From: Fennellomyces sp. T-0311
Lineage: Eukaryota > Mucoromycota > Mucoromycetes > Mucorales > Lichtheimiaceae
Direction of reading: 5' to 3'
NCBI GenBank assembly: GCA_025266875.1
Contig: JALLLT010000035.1
Location: 310,001 to 374,000 of the forward strand
Length of the DNA stretch: 64,000 bases
This document shows positions 48,608-61,005 of the stretch, in pieces (position 1 is the stretch's first letter; each line of letters opens with the position of its first letter). The notes below the pieces were generated by a model. The model saw only the letters and a list, made by a program, of their open reading frames with translations. It ran no database searches and was not told where the DNA came from. A program made the position numbers and the translations under genes.

Positions 48608-49752
48608 TCGAGATCGAAAATCGTCAGTTTTAATGTGTGTGCAAATTAGTTTGAAGTAGTAGGCTTTCTATCATTGTAATTAAACATTTGCTAGTTTGAC
48701 ATATAAACCCTGACCCAAGTAGTTTCAAACAAAAAAGACCAGAAGCGAGCACAGTACTGTGTTATTAGCGTCGTATATCTTGCTTTGCTCACAGCACTTC
48801 AAGGAACCTGTTGATGGAGATTCCTGCAGTCACATCAAATTAAGTGCGCTCGCTGCGGTCAGCTGGTTGCATTGGCGAGAAATCACGTTTAAATACATTG
48901 ATCACAAAAAAGATATATATAGGGGTTTAATATGCCCCTTTGTAGACATCGCTTCTCATCAATAAGATCCGTCATTAACTGTTGTTTAAATTTGCTCGGT
49001 TTGGTTACAATTGGGTATTGACTTTATGCAAGCAGCGATTACAAACTTATTTAGCACTCTGAGGTAAAACTGGTAAATTGGAAGCGTATCAACTGTGCTA
49101 TATTTAATAAACAGATTGCCACATATTTTAGATAGTACAGTATTGATTATTGATCTTAGATCAGCTTTTTTTTGTCTCACAATGGGTGAGGTCCCGTTCA
49201 CTTTTTTAGCCTACTTCTTCGGTGGTCGTCTTACGACCATATACCAGTCATCGACGGTACAGAAATTATTGTCTATTCTGAAAGCAACGATTCAAGAAGT
49301 ATACACGTTTCTTGCTCACTGTGATAGCAAGTTGTCGCGGCCAACTTGTGAGATTGGATTTGTTTGTCACACAAACTCGCGCCCTTTTGCTGTTTACCGG
49401 AATGCTCGGAGATCATTATCATACGACTACTATCTTGTTTTTGTGTAATATACGGAATAACGTTACTTTTTTGATAGCACACTACTTTATCATCGAGCTA
49501 TATACTGAATTGGAAATTACTCTCACGGAACAACAAATGGCCATGACAAGATATCGACTGCTACTGGAGTTGCCATTGGTACCGACGAAGAAGCTTTCGT
49601 TATAAGTCTGTATTCGTCCGAAGAAGTGTGAAAACTTGTCAGGTAGAAAATCAACAATGGACACTTGTAGCAAGTAGATCATCGTCTTATCAAGGAACAT
49701 AGACTGGCGTATGATCCCACTTGCAAGTGTTTTGCAAATCATGGCAGTTTTC

Positions 49753-49935
49753 ATTGTGGGTATGAAAAGTATCCAGCAGCAATGGAATTTAGAATGCTTG
49801 TGTACATTATTAGTATCTTTGGATCTTTCCTTGCAAGCTATTTAGAATAAACCTGCAGCGGAGAGCCCTACTTTGATAGCCGAGTTGTGTGTGGATCTGG
49901 ATATGCCGCGTGCGCAACTTTTAACTCTGACACTC
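49753..49935 (+). pseudogene. last-exon relic of a second monocarboxylate transporter
   Basis: Homologous to exon 9 of the intact gene (VGMKKYPSALSFRVLIYIIS...SGEPYFYSR). Here there is a 1-nt deletion in the AAAAA of MKK, then MEFRMLVYIISIFGSFLASYLE, an in-frame TAA at 49848-49850, and SGEPYFDSRVVCGSGYAACA. Together these show a dead copy. Upstream exons are not clearly identifiable. Confidence 0.7.
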
Positions 49936-50106
49936 AAGCTCCGAATGAGCAAAAACGTTTTTTTTTTGCCTTTTTTTTTCTGCTGCATTTTATCTTACAG
50001 CAAAATATTTTGTTGGATTGTTGTAAGTAGCACATTGTATATCCTATTGTTTCACAAAGTTCAATAGTGGCAAGGAATATAGATAGCAAACGCGCAAAAT
50101 AAGTGT

Positions 50107-52174
50107 CTAGTAACGTTTCTTGAGAACAATATGAAGATCCTTTGGTTTCAGAATTCCATAACCAGTCATGACCAGTTTCTCCTTGTGAACTGAATCATCA
50201 GGCAACGACAAGTTATACTTGCGCACTGTATTGTCTGTTTAAAAAAATGGACATGGATCATTTTGGTCACACTTACGAAGCATCGGTAGCAAAACGCGTT
50301 GTTCGGCCAAGGAAAAGTTCATACCAATGCATTGTCGTGAGCCATGTCCAAAGGGCACCCATGACATACCCAATTTAGCTACTTGATCCGCTTCACCACC
50401 GGTAACAAATCGCTCGGGATTGAACTTGTGCGGATCCGACCAAACAGTTGGATTGTGCATAATTTCGTAAATATCAACCACTACAGGAGTTCCTTTCGGA
50501 ATGAACACGCCTTCAAGGTCAGTATCTTGTTGGGGAATTCTGCTGATGACTGTCGCAGCAGTTCCGTTGTTTCGCATATTCTAAGCAAACGATGAATAAT
50601 GCGTCTCGTTTGTATATGAATTGTCAAAAGTAACCTCTTTGATCACCATGTTGATATAAGACATTTCGCGAATTTGATCATTGGTGGGAACGATATCTTC
50701 TGGTGAATTACCCAAGACTCGGATTGCCTCTTCGCGTGCTTTTTGTTGAATTTCCTGAAAATTCAATGTTATATGTGATGTCTGTAAAGAAAATAACGTA
50801 GCATACATACAGGGTTCACTGCCAAATTATATATAGCAAATGAAAGCGCATTTGCGGTTGTGTCGTGACCAGCTACATCAGCTTGTTAAAATCTAATATT
50901 TTTCAGCAAGTTGCAAGCCAACCTGCAAAGAAAGCACAGAGATTGCTCTACGTATACCAATGTTAATAAGCATTACAGCGCAACTTCACTAGGTCATGTA
51001 CCAGCAATTCTTGATCCGACATGGATCCATGACCTTCAGCTGAAGCCTCAAGCATAAGCGTAAGTAAATCCTTTTCAGTTTGCTTTTTGGCTGAACACGA
51101 TGCCTCGTTCGCTAATGTCTCACGCTTGGCAGCGATGATTGTACGCATATTATCAAGGAAAACATCAAGCACTTGGTGTATTCTCTTACGTTCAGGGAAC
51201 CATTTGCGCCAACGAGGAAGATCGAATGTGGGAAATGCAAGATAGAATGGTTGGAATACACCGCCCATAATGCTTTCATATCGAGTGACCCAGATGCTAT
51301 CGGGATTAATGATGGCGTCAAAGTCAAAATCTAACAAAGATATAAATCAGTGAGTTTATATTGTTGCTCAAGTCGACAGCATACCAAAACCAGCAAGTCC
51401 AATGGCATCCAGCGTCCAGCGCATCATCAAATTGTGTATATCGACCGGTGATTTCATATCACTGTCAATTTTTGAAAATAACTTTTTCGATAACCCACCA
51501 AACAGTTCAGTTGGCATGGATCGATGAAACGCTGGATTGGCTACCTAAAGATAACGTGAATGGGTCGGCAAACATAATAACAGAAATATACATACCATTC
51601 TTTGAGATTTCCAATGGGCGCCATTCAAAAATGGAAGACTGGGACCTGCAGCGAATCGATAAAAAAGTGTATCACGACGTCCACCACCGTTATCCTTTTT
51701 TGGGAATAACTCTATATGTCCCTACGACTTAGTTCCTTTTTTTCCCATGAATCATTCGACATACCTGTTTTATAAAATATTTTTTTCGCAGCTTCGGGAC
51801 GAGCAACATGGACACTCCAACCATTGACATCGAATATCTTTCAACAGACTTTTTTTAGCAATACGTATGACCGACTTTTCATTATCAATTACAACGTATA
51901 AGCCTTGCTTCGATTTGAGGGCGGCAGGGAGTGTGATTTCCTGGGCGGTTTTGTCGTACGTTTGCATTTTAAAGAATGCTTTAATGAACCCAAAGTAACT
52001 CGCTTGAGGAAGATGTCGCAATTGCTTAGGAGGTTTTGTTATTTTGACATAGATCCAGTAGAGAAATCCCAAGACTACTATAACGTAGCCTAATGGCCGC
52101 GCACTTTCTGACGGCATCCTATTGTTGGAAGCGAATGTTATGACGGTTTCAATGATGCTGTGTGCTAAATTCAT
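50107..52174 (-). CDS. cytochrome P450 monooxygenase
   Basis: Haem-thiolate monooxygenase anchored in the ER by an N-terminal helix (LGYVIVVLGFLYWIYVKI). Exons 52174-51896, 51837-51765, 51711-51596, 51544-51385, 51330-51002, 50947-50923 (25 nt), 50872-50811, 50754-50635, 50580-50277 and 50225-50107 give 528 residues. Motifs: VNGWSVHVARP near the N-terminal sheet, AGHDTT (328-333, I-helix oxygen site, assembled across the 25-nt exon), ENMR (388-391, ExxR), PERF (443-446), and FGHGSRQCIG with the haem cysteine at 472. The first intron uses an unusual GTTGTA donor at 51895, chosen because it restores GLYIFDVNGW in phase; other joins break the frame. The substrate is unknown. The nearest genes on the left are transporters and transporter relics, which may or may not be related. 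Confidence 0.93.
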
Positions 52175-53275
52175 CCAAAGAAGAAAGGAACAAAGACCCG
52201 GGAAACGTAGGATGAAATAGATTGGCAAAGGAATGTCCGGAAAGTACTGTCATCCCGGAACTTAGCTCCCAAATACGTAGCTGAACTTCACACCGTGGTA
52301 ATTGCGCGGGGATACCGTCAAGCTACTCGCCGAACAGATTGCTTACTATGTATGCTATATTTTGATCATGGGTTATGGCTTGATAGATGTTTTGTTATGC
52401 CAGTTTAGTTCGATTTTTTTTTTCACTTTGCAACCAAAGGAATGGTTCAGTACCCCGCCCAGTCACGCAATATTGATCTGACCAGAGCATAGCATTGTCA
52501 TCCGTCAGCAACATGTTCAGTGATGGCAGGATTGTTATATTATAGGGAGACTTGTATAGCTTAGATATGCAGCCCTGGAAAAACTGATATGCATAGTCAA
52601 CGTTTTTCGGTTGTCTAAAACATCGAAAGATCTTTATGGTCAGAAGGGTGGTACAATATTGCTGGAATCGTGACTCTTCGGACAGCGCCTCATCACAGAC
52701 GTGGTCAGTGCGCCCATATAATCTTCAAGATAAGTTTGCGTCAGGCCATCATACAATGCGCAGTGTAGCATGGTAAATGTGCCTTGATAACTTGGTAATC
52801 TGTTTGATAACAGGTACATAGTAGAAAGGATTCCATACGGTGATCACTTTAGAAACTTGCATACATACCGCTATTTGATTCAACAAGCTCGAAAGGTTTG
52901 TCATAATGTTCCTAAAGGTATATACCGACGAGCGAAAGGTCATGCATCCAAAAAGTAGAAGACCTGTGCCTCTGTTGGTCATCGATGATGTGTTGGCTCA
53001 GCTACGTAGAGCCGAACACGTATAGCTATTGGAGAATGGTTCAGCGACCAAGCGCAAAAGTGATCCACGAACGAAACTGCCATACGGATGAACATGGCTA
53101 CCCTTGACATTGAAAAGCGGTCTATTCGATGTATCCGTGCGATCAAAATGGAATCGATATTGGTTACAAAGGTCCAACGGCAACACTGATCCTCTTCCGA
53201 ATTAATTGAAATCCAGCCAAGATTAGGTGGATGGAAGGCAGCAGTTGCTAGGCTCCCTCTTTCGTCTTAATAAGG

Positions 53276-53281
53276 TATAAA
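53276..53281 (+). promoter_or_regulatory. TATA box of ubiquitin-L40 gene
   Basis: TATAAA, 64-69 bp upstream of the ATG at 53345, followed by the ATCC repeat in the presumed leader. Confidence 0.5.
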
Positions 53282-53284
53282 CGA

Positions 53285-53310
53285 ATCCATCCATCCATCC
53301 ATCCATCCAT
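53285..53310. repeat. (ATCC)n microsatellite in the presumed 5' leader
   Basis: Six tandem ATCC units plus a partial one between the TATA box and the start codon of the ubiquitin-L40 gene; similar TGGATGGA words recur in the Ran upstream region near 55230. Confidence 0.7.
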
Positions 53311-53344
53311 CGACGCATCCATCTCACCGTTTCATCTTGCTAGA

Positions 53345-53967
<623 letters not shown>

Positions 53968-54158
53968 TAGGTTTTTGGTCCTTTACATTTTTTCTAGGGG
54001 GAAAATAGGAGAGGCTTTCTTTGCGCGTTTCGATGATGGGAGAGGGGCATGAATAACTTGGGAGAATAAGGGGGAACTTCTCAAAGTGCTGTAGTGTGAG
54101 TAATGTTGTGTGTGTGACAAAGAGGCTGTATTCGTTGCGCAAAAAGAGAGCAGAAAAT

Positions 54159-55136
<978 letters not shown>

Positions 55137-58100
55137 TACTTTTTTTGCAAACAAAAAGCCATCCATCAGTTTTTCCTGCGTTATTTATATCCGTGCGGGT
55201 GCTGCGCTTACCTTCCAACGATTAGGGATGGATGGATACGATATAGAGAGGTTGGGTAGAGGTGGAAGGGTGCTGCCCACCTTATCGGCGGAGAATACAT
55301 TGCTGTCGTCAGCCCTCCTTCCGCAGCCGCTTGCTGCATTTCCGAGGCACCCGATCAGCATCATGAGAGGCCTTGTGCGACTTGGCACGGGCACCCTTAC
55401 AAAAACTAAAAATCATGCAACCTGTTCATTGTCGGGAACCATGTTATTACTTCTTTGTCAACATCAGCGCCGTTTGTTTTGTTTTGTTTTCTGCTGGCAC
55501 GTCCACAGAGAGAGAGCTGCTGGCTTTGGATCCCATGTAAAAGAAGTTTGGGTTGCGCAAGCACCACCGCTGTCAATTGTCCAGAACACAACACGGGTTT
55601 TTGAGAACTTGTCCTTCGCTGCTCGGTATTTCCTTTTCTGGTGCGCGTCCCGCCAAACCGCACGCCCATGTGTACTTCCCCATTCTTTGTTTTGGCCCAC
55701 GCTCAACTGACAATAAACCACACAATGAAACCCGAAGCGCTTGTTCATGTACCATGCACAACATGCTGTTCATTGAGTCGACGCCAATTCGAATCAGATG
55801 ACATTGATGGAGTGAGCCGGAATACGATAGAAAAGCAACCCCTGGCTGGGATCCGATCTAAGGTGAACAATCCCCAGAAAATGTAACACACAGGCTAAAC
55901 CCCTTTATTTGGGCAACAGAAAGAAAAGCAGTGCACATATATGGTCGGTATCAACATCTCACAGTGCTTCTCATGTCATTGAGCCGCACGCCCATTGTTC
56001 GATACGGTTATTTCTTCATGCACGTATCTCGCAGCACTTTTGGACGTGGCGCATTCTCACACATACTCTTTGATGCTCCGCTATCTTTCGCCACGGCTGT
56101 GTTCGTGACATTGAGCAATGACAGATGTCCGCTCGCATGAAATTCGCAGCTATTGGTCATGAGGCGTCGCCTAGCGTGACAAAGAAGACCATCTATGGTA
56201 CTTGGACGGTGGCGCACCGGGTAGAGCCACTTGATGATATCGCAAAGGCGGATCACATCGTGACTCAGAAACCCCGTATTTAGTACTTGGAAGGTGGCGC
56301 GTCGAGTAGAGAGAAAAGTTGACCTTTGCAGCTGGTGCTTGCAGTGTAACCATAACTTGAAGCGCATGACTCTTGTTACAGAACGATAAACTCTCTCATG
56401 CAGTGTGTGCTTCATCCGGTGAGTCTTTCCGGAACGCAACTCTGGGACCATCTGTATGGTTGCAAAAATCACACATAAACCTCAGTTGGACTGACGTGAC
56501 TTTTTTGATATGTACACGGTAGTCGTTTCCCATCATCTAAAGAGGTCACTTTAATAGGGTGATCATGCGTGCGACACATTTCTTGGAGTCAAAACCACCA
56601 AGGGCGGTATACATACAATACATGTTTGAATGGAGCGAACGTGAATATAAAGTGATGGAGCACAAAGGCAACTGCTTTCGTATTTTACATGAGCACCAGT
56701 ATTCACAGTGCGCAGTCAAGTCTCCAGCAGAAGACTTGGTAAACCGATCGACACACTGCAAGGTGATAAATTATCGGCAACGATCCAGTTCTGACCAAGA
56801 AGAAACTACTCATTCAAATGCTCGAGTCTGCACGACTGTTAATCTGGTCGCTCCTGGCTTCTTTCGCAAACAGGCTGTATCGAAGCAACCTATGTAACTT
56901 GTGAGCACAGGGAGAACGTATTGTAATGCTATGTCGCTCTGTACAATGTTAAGCAGTCTATCCGGGCTGATTTTGGTATTGGGCAAGGTTTGTATTTACC
57001 AAAGAAAAGCTGGGTAAACAAAGAGCATTGTTTTACATCCTCAGAAAGCAAGTATCTGGAGTATCTGATGGCTTATCAGCTGGTGGTGTTATGTATTGCT
57101 GGTGCTCATGGATTGCCTATGTGAGAAAACTACTAAGCAGAACTTGTTTGACACGCAGGTCATTCATTATATGTACGTGTTTGAAAATGGTTATTTCGTA
57201 TTGAAAGGGTTAATCGCAGTCGTTCTCGGATGTGCAAGATGCGTACATGGTTACGTACTTTTACGCGCCAGGCTCTTCTTACGGCAGACGAGAGTGAACA
57301 TGATATATGACGAATTCAGAATCAATGAACACTGGTTGAACTCAAAACATACATATTTCTTTCTTTTTAACTTTTGGTATTGTAGAATAGCAGATGTTAT
57401 GCTACCACCTTATTCTTGGTTGATGATTGTCAATGCTGCACGCAAGAGCATTGTGCATTTCATGCAGCCATTGTACTATATTACTAGGTGTCAATATGGT
57501 AACCTAAAATGGGTACAGTGGTGACCATCCCAGGATTCTCTTTTGGGGATGCCTATGCATTAACTGCCAATTACTGTGCGTGTTGTGATACCACTTAGCT
57601 TTGCTTGGACAGACGAAATTTTATAGAATACACGTGCCATTGTCTTTGCAATCAGTAACCTTCGATCTAGCTTTATAAACGTCAGATTTAGGATTGTACT
57701 GGATGCTTCAGATGCAAGTAACAGGATCAAGCAGGGTTGTACATCCTACTTGTTAACTTTCTTTTTTGAAACTGCTTTTAAAGGAAGACAGTAACGGCAG
57801 CAATGAGTTTCTGTTATGTTTAACTCGCGACATTCACTTGGTTCTTGGCTCGCGTTAACTCTATCATGCCATAGACTACCACAGACAAACATGCCGTGCC
57901 CGGAGAATGAAAGCATCGAGGTCTGTGAGCTGGGTCATAGGGAATTTGACACGGGAGCTTGTGGCGATGGATGTAATCAAAGTGAATATATAGTTTAACG
58001 TTTTAGTAAGCAACTTTGTTGACGTAAGTTATGCGTGTTATCAGTATCCCGCAGCGGCATAGCTGTTAACACGGCACCTTTTCCTCCTCAAAGGCCGCCA

Positions 58101-58446
58101 TATGTGTATCCAAGCATAGAAACAGGGTTTGTAATCACTGCCGCGGAATTCTTCCGTCCCTATTGTACGGCACCACCATTTTTGCCTATGCGATCTCGAC
58201 GTGAAATGCTCCATGTTGCTCTGATTTCACAGACGTGATTCCAATCTTCCATTCCTTGCTTCACCATGTACCCTCGTGCACCATTTTCAGCCCTTGCCTG
58301 GTACGAGACTCCAATAGGACGAAGGCTGTAACCAGTCGACAGCAGTTTGCTTGATCCATTCAACAAAAGGTATATTATATTCAACAAAAGAATAAAGATT
58401 CTTATCTATATAATTAGAACGAAAGTATTAAGACAGTTTTTCCAAC
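55137..58446. other. 3.3 kb gene-free stretch upstream of Ran
   Basis: The first few hundred bases should hold the Ran promoter and leader. An imperfect direct repeat (GGTACTTGGACGGTGGCGCA / AGTACTTGGAAGGTGGCGCG) occurs at about 56196-56226 and 56280-56311, 85 bp apart. A plus-strand frame at 57096-57524 (about 142 codons) has no recognisable domain and no transmembrane pattern I would trust. No gene supported. Confidence 0.5.
56196..56311. repeat. two-copy direct repeat, 85 bp apart
   Basis: Copies TGGTACTTGGACGGTGGCGC... and TAGTACTTGGAAGGTGGCGC..., each followed by a GGGTAGAG/GAGTAGAG word. About 31 bp each with a handful of transitions. Origin unknown. Confidence 0.5.
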
Positions 58447-58911
58447 TTAGGCAGTCAGGTTCTTGATGGCCTGTTCAATCTTGGCGGCGTTGGCTCCGAC
58501 AACCTCATCGACCTTTTGACCGTCCTTGAAGAATATGAAGGTGGGCATGGCGCGAATCGAGAGTTCCGCAGCGACATCCTGTGAAAGTTTTTTGTTTTTT
58601 TTGTTTTACTTTTAGTTCCCGCACTTGCCATACAAACAAAATGTGTAAAACTTACAGGAACTTCATCAACATCGATCTTGCAGTAAGTAGCGTTGGGGTT
58701 CTCGGCGGCAAACTTCTTGAACTTGGGGGCAATCAGCTTGCAAGGACCGCACCAGGTGGCGTGAAAGTCGATAACAACCTGTAAACGTGAACGCGTTTTA
58801 GTATTCTTCGTCTTGCTCTCGTTCGCTTCAAGGAGAACGTACGTTCTTGTTCTCGGAGATGAGGGCGTTGAATTCCTGGAGGGACTTGGGTTCTTTGAAC
58901 TGGACTTCCAT
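58447..58911 (-). CDS. thioredoxin, copy A
   Basis: Cytosolic dithiol oxidoreductase. Exons 58911-58843, 58778-58656 and 58578-58447 give 107 residues. Active site WCGPC lies in [18 protein letters not shown]; the cis-Pro is in IRAMPTF, and the end is [11 protein letters not shown]. There is a TATAAA about 60 bp upstream on the minus strand (58975-58970). The second intron contains long T tracts on the plus strand. It lies next to a paralogue with exon 2 of identical length (123 nt) and the same intron phases, so the pair arose by tandem duplication. Confidence 0.97.
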
Positions 58912-59666
58912 GGTAGTTGAGAAAAGGTGTATGAGAAAAGAAGAAGAAAGGCACGCAATCGGGGTAGCGTTTATATGGATGACGGTTGGCCAATCACCGC
59001 ACATCCACTGATGACAAATATTTTATGGACCCGCACGCGTGGCATTACGTTCTCTCCCAGCTTCCGTAGAATTTACCAGCACTTTTCACTACTCAACCGT
59101 CTTGCTCGCTACCCGGTGTCTATGGCGCCATGCCCCACTTTGTAAGCCTACATGCGTCATTGTTGTCAAGTGGGAAAGCGTTGTTACTGGGAAGCATGAT
59201 TGGCTTTAAGCCTAGCTTCATCACTTGGCAACCATGGATCAATCGATTGCACCGACGCACACCTTTTCCAATGAATAAGCGAGGGTCCAAAGTCAGAAAG
59301 CCTAGGTCTCTGCTGGCCATCTTGACGTTACAAGCACCCGAGTGAACTCAGCATTGAAACGAGGCCACTTGGCAAAAAATGTGCGGGAGCTCGATCCGAA
59401 ACATCGCACCGGATTCTATGGGCAAAGTGACATATTAAAACCAAATGCATGTTTTCCCACAATAGCCTAAACTCGCAGATCACATCTGATAGAGTATCAC
59501 TAGCTCTTCATATCGCCCGTCAGTTGTGCTGGGTTTTAAAAAATTGCCACAAGATTCATTCATGGGTTCAAAAATAGCTTTAATGCAAAAAAGAGAGCGA
59601 GAAGAGGGGAGCAATGATGACGAGGGTGTGATGGGTGGGGTGGCTGTACACGTAGAACCGTGCTAG
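58912..59666. other. spacer between thioredoxin genes
   Basis: About 755 bp holding the copy A promoter and copy B 3' flank. No gene seen. Confidence 0.6.
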
Positions 59667-60108
59667 TTAAAGAAATTCCTTGATCTTACTTTCAACGCTG
59701 GCAGCATTTGCACCCACAACCTCTCCAACCTTGGCACCATTCTTGAAGAACATGAATGTGGGCATGGCGCGTACCGAGTATTCAGCAGCAACATCCTGCA
59801 ACAGCCTTTAGTATTCCATTTTCCCTCTCTCTCTCTCTCCTTATAAAAATACACATACCGGAACTTCATCCACATCCACCTTGGCATAAATAGCATCGGT
59901 ATAGGTTTCCGCAAACTTTTTGAACTTTGGGGCAATCAGCCTGCATGGGCCACACCATGTGGCGTGGAAATCAACCACGACCTGTATATTAACCGTGTTT
60001 AGTTTTTTTTTTTAAAAAAAAATGACATAGTCAATCGAAATATACAAGCTTGTCACCCTGGATAAGTGCTTGGAATTCGGCAAGAGACTTGGGTTCTTCG
60101 AAACTCAT
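59667..60108 (-). CDS. thioredoxin, copy B
   Basis: Exons 60108-60046, 59981-59859 and 59795-59667 give 104 residues. Active site WCGPC in [18 protein letters not shown], cis-Pro in [10 protein letters not shown], end KIKEFLN. It shares the start [15 protein letters not shown] style with copy A, whose N terminus is [17 protein letters not shown]. Both introns are at the same positions as in copy A. The two may differ in expression or location; neither has an obvious targeting extension. Confidence 0.97.
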
Positions 60109-61005
60109 TTTTCTTTTTTGACAAAGAAAAGATATAGCGGAAGGAAATACGCACAATCCGCTAGTTTTATAATTGCCGGAGATGCAAAGTAGCCAATGAG
60201 CTTTGTATTACTAAACATCGATGCATGTTGAATTGCATTAGAAAAGATCTTTTTTGCTGGTGGCACTTTTGCAACGGAATCGAATCCGATTTCACCACTT
60301 GTCATGAACAGGTCTTTCTTTTTTCCTTAGGGCTGAGCATCTTTATTTTTTTTTACGGTGACACCAAATATCAGAGTCTCTGGAGCCACCGATTCTTTGT
60401 TTTTGGATGATTAAAGCGCTATGCATCCACGAAATAGCGTGAAAGTTGTGGATGGAAAAGTACTGTGGAGAGTTTTCTGCGTGGATCAGTGCAGATTAGT
60501 AACTGTTGTTTCAAAGGCAGTGTTATGCTTAGTAAAACTGAGTGCCATTTTTAGTTTTAAATCCGTAAACACTACTTTTGGATCGAGTTTCACGGCCCAG
60601 CGAAAATGTTCAGATTTACCATGGGCTTGTAAGATCCATATGGATGGGTCAATGGTTCACAACAGCAACATCAACTTATGCATCCGACTATAAACAAACA
60701 TGCGCAAAGGCTTTTTTTGTTCGGTGCATAACCCAGAGGATTACCATTGAATGGAGCATCTTTCATTACGCCGCCATTTTTTTTTTACTTGCGGCGCACT
60801 TCCCACTTGGTTTACGTACCCGGTATTTTATGGTCCATCAAAGGCTTGCTAGGGCCCAAGCCGAGAAAAGTGCCGCATATTCTGGTTATCCGCTTCATGC
60901 ACGACATCGACGACTCGGTATTAAACTGTCATGTGGTACTCGACAACAGAAAGGAATGTTCCACAATTTATGCAAAACCTTGACAGCAACCTGCGTCCTT
61001 TTTAT
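60109..61005. other. spacer between thioredoxin B and HET-domain gene
   Basis: About 900 bp: promoter of thioredoxin B (TTATAAAACT on the minus strand near 60164-60173) and the 3' flank of the HET-domain gene. A plus-strand frame running 60578-61495 overlaps the HET gene antisense and is judged a shadow. Confidence 0.6.

Larger units (their letters stand above)
48457..50106. other. spacer with monocarboxylate transporter relics
   Basis: About 1.65 kb. It contains two listed relics of a monocarboxylate transporter (48548-48607 and about 49753-49935), the third copy of the duplicated spacer block (about 48860-48940) and T-rich tracts near 49960-49980. The sequence between 49100 and 49750 may be further decayed transporter exons but could not be aligned securely. 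Confidence 0.5.
52175..53344. other. spacer between P450 and ubiquitin-L40 promoters
   Basis: About 1.2 kb between divergently transcribed genes. It contains the ubiquitin-L40 promoter (TATAAA at 53276) and an (ATCC)n tract at 53285-53310. A minus-strand frame at 52982-52749 has no recognisable motif. Confidence 0.6.

Noticed and set aside
57096..57524. 142-codon plus-strand open frame
   Set aside because: Hydrophobic patches only, no domain, no splice continuation; probably chance in AT-rich DNA or a very old relic.
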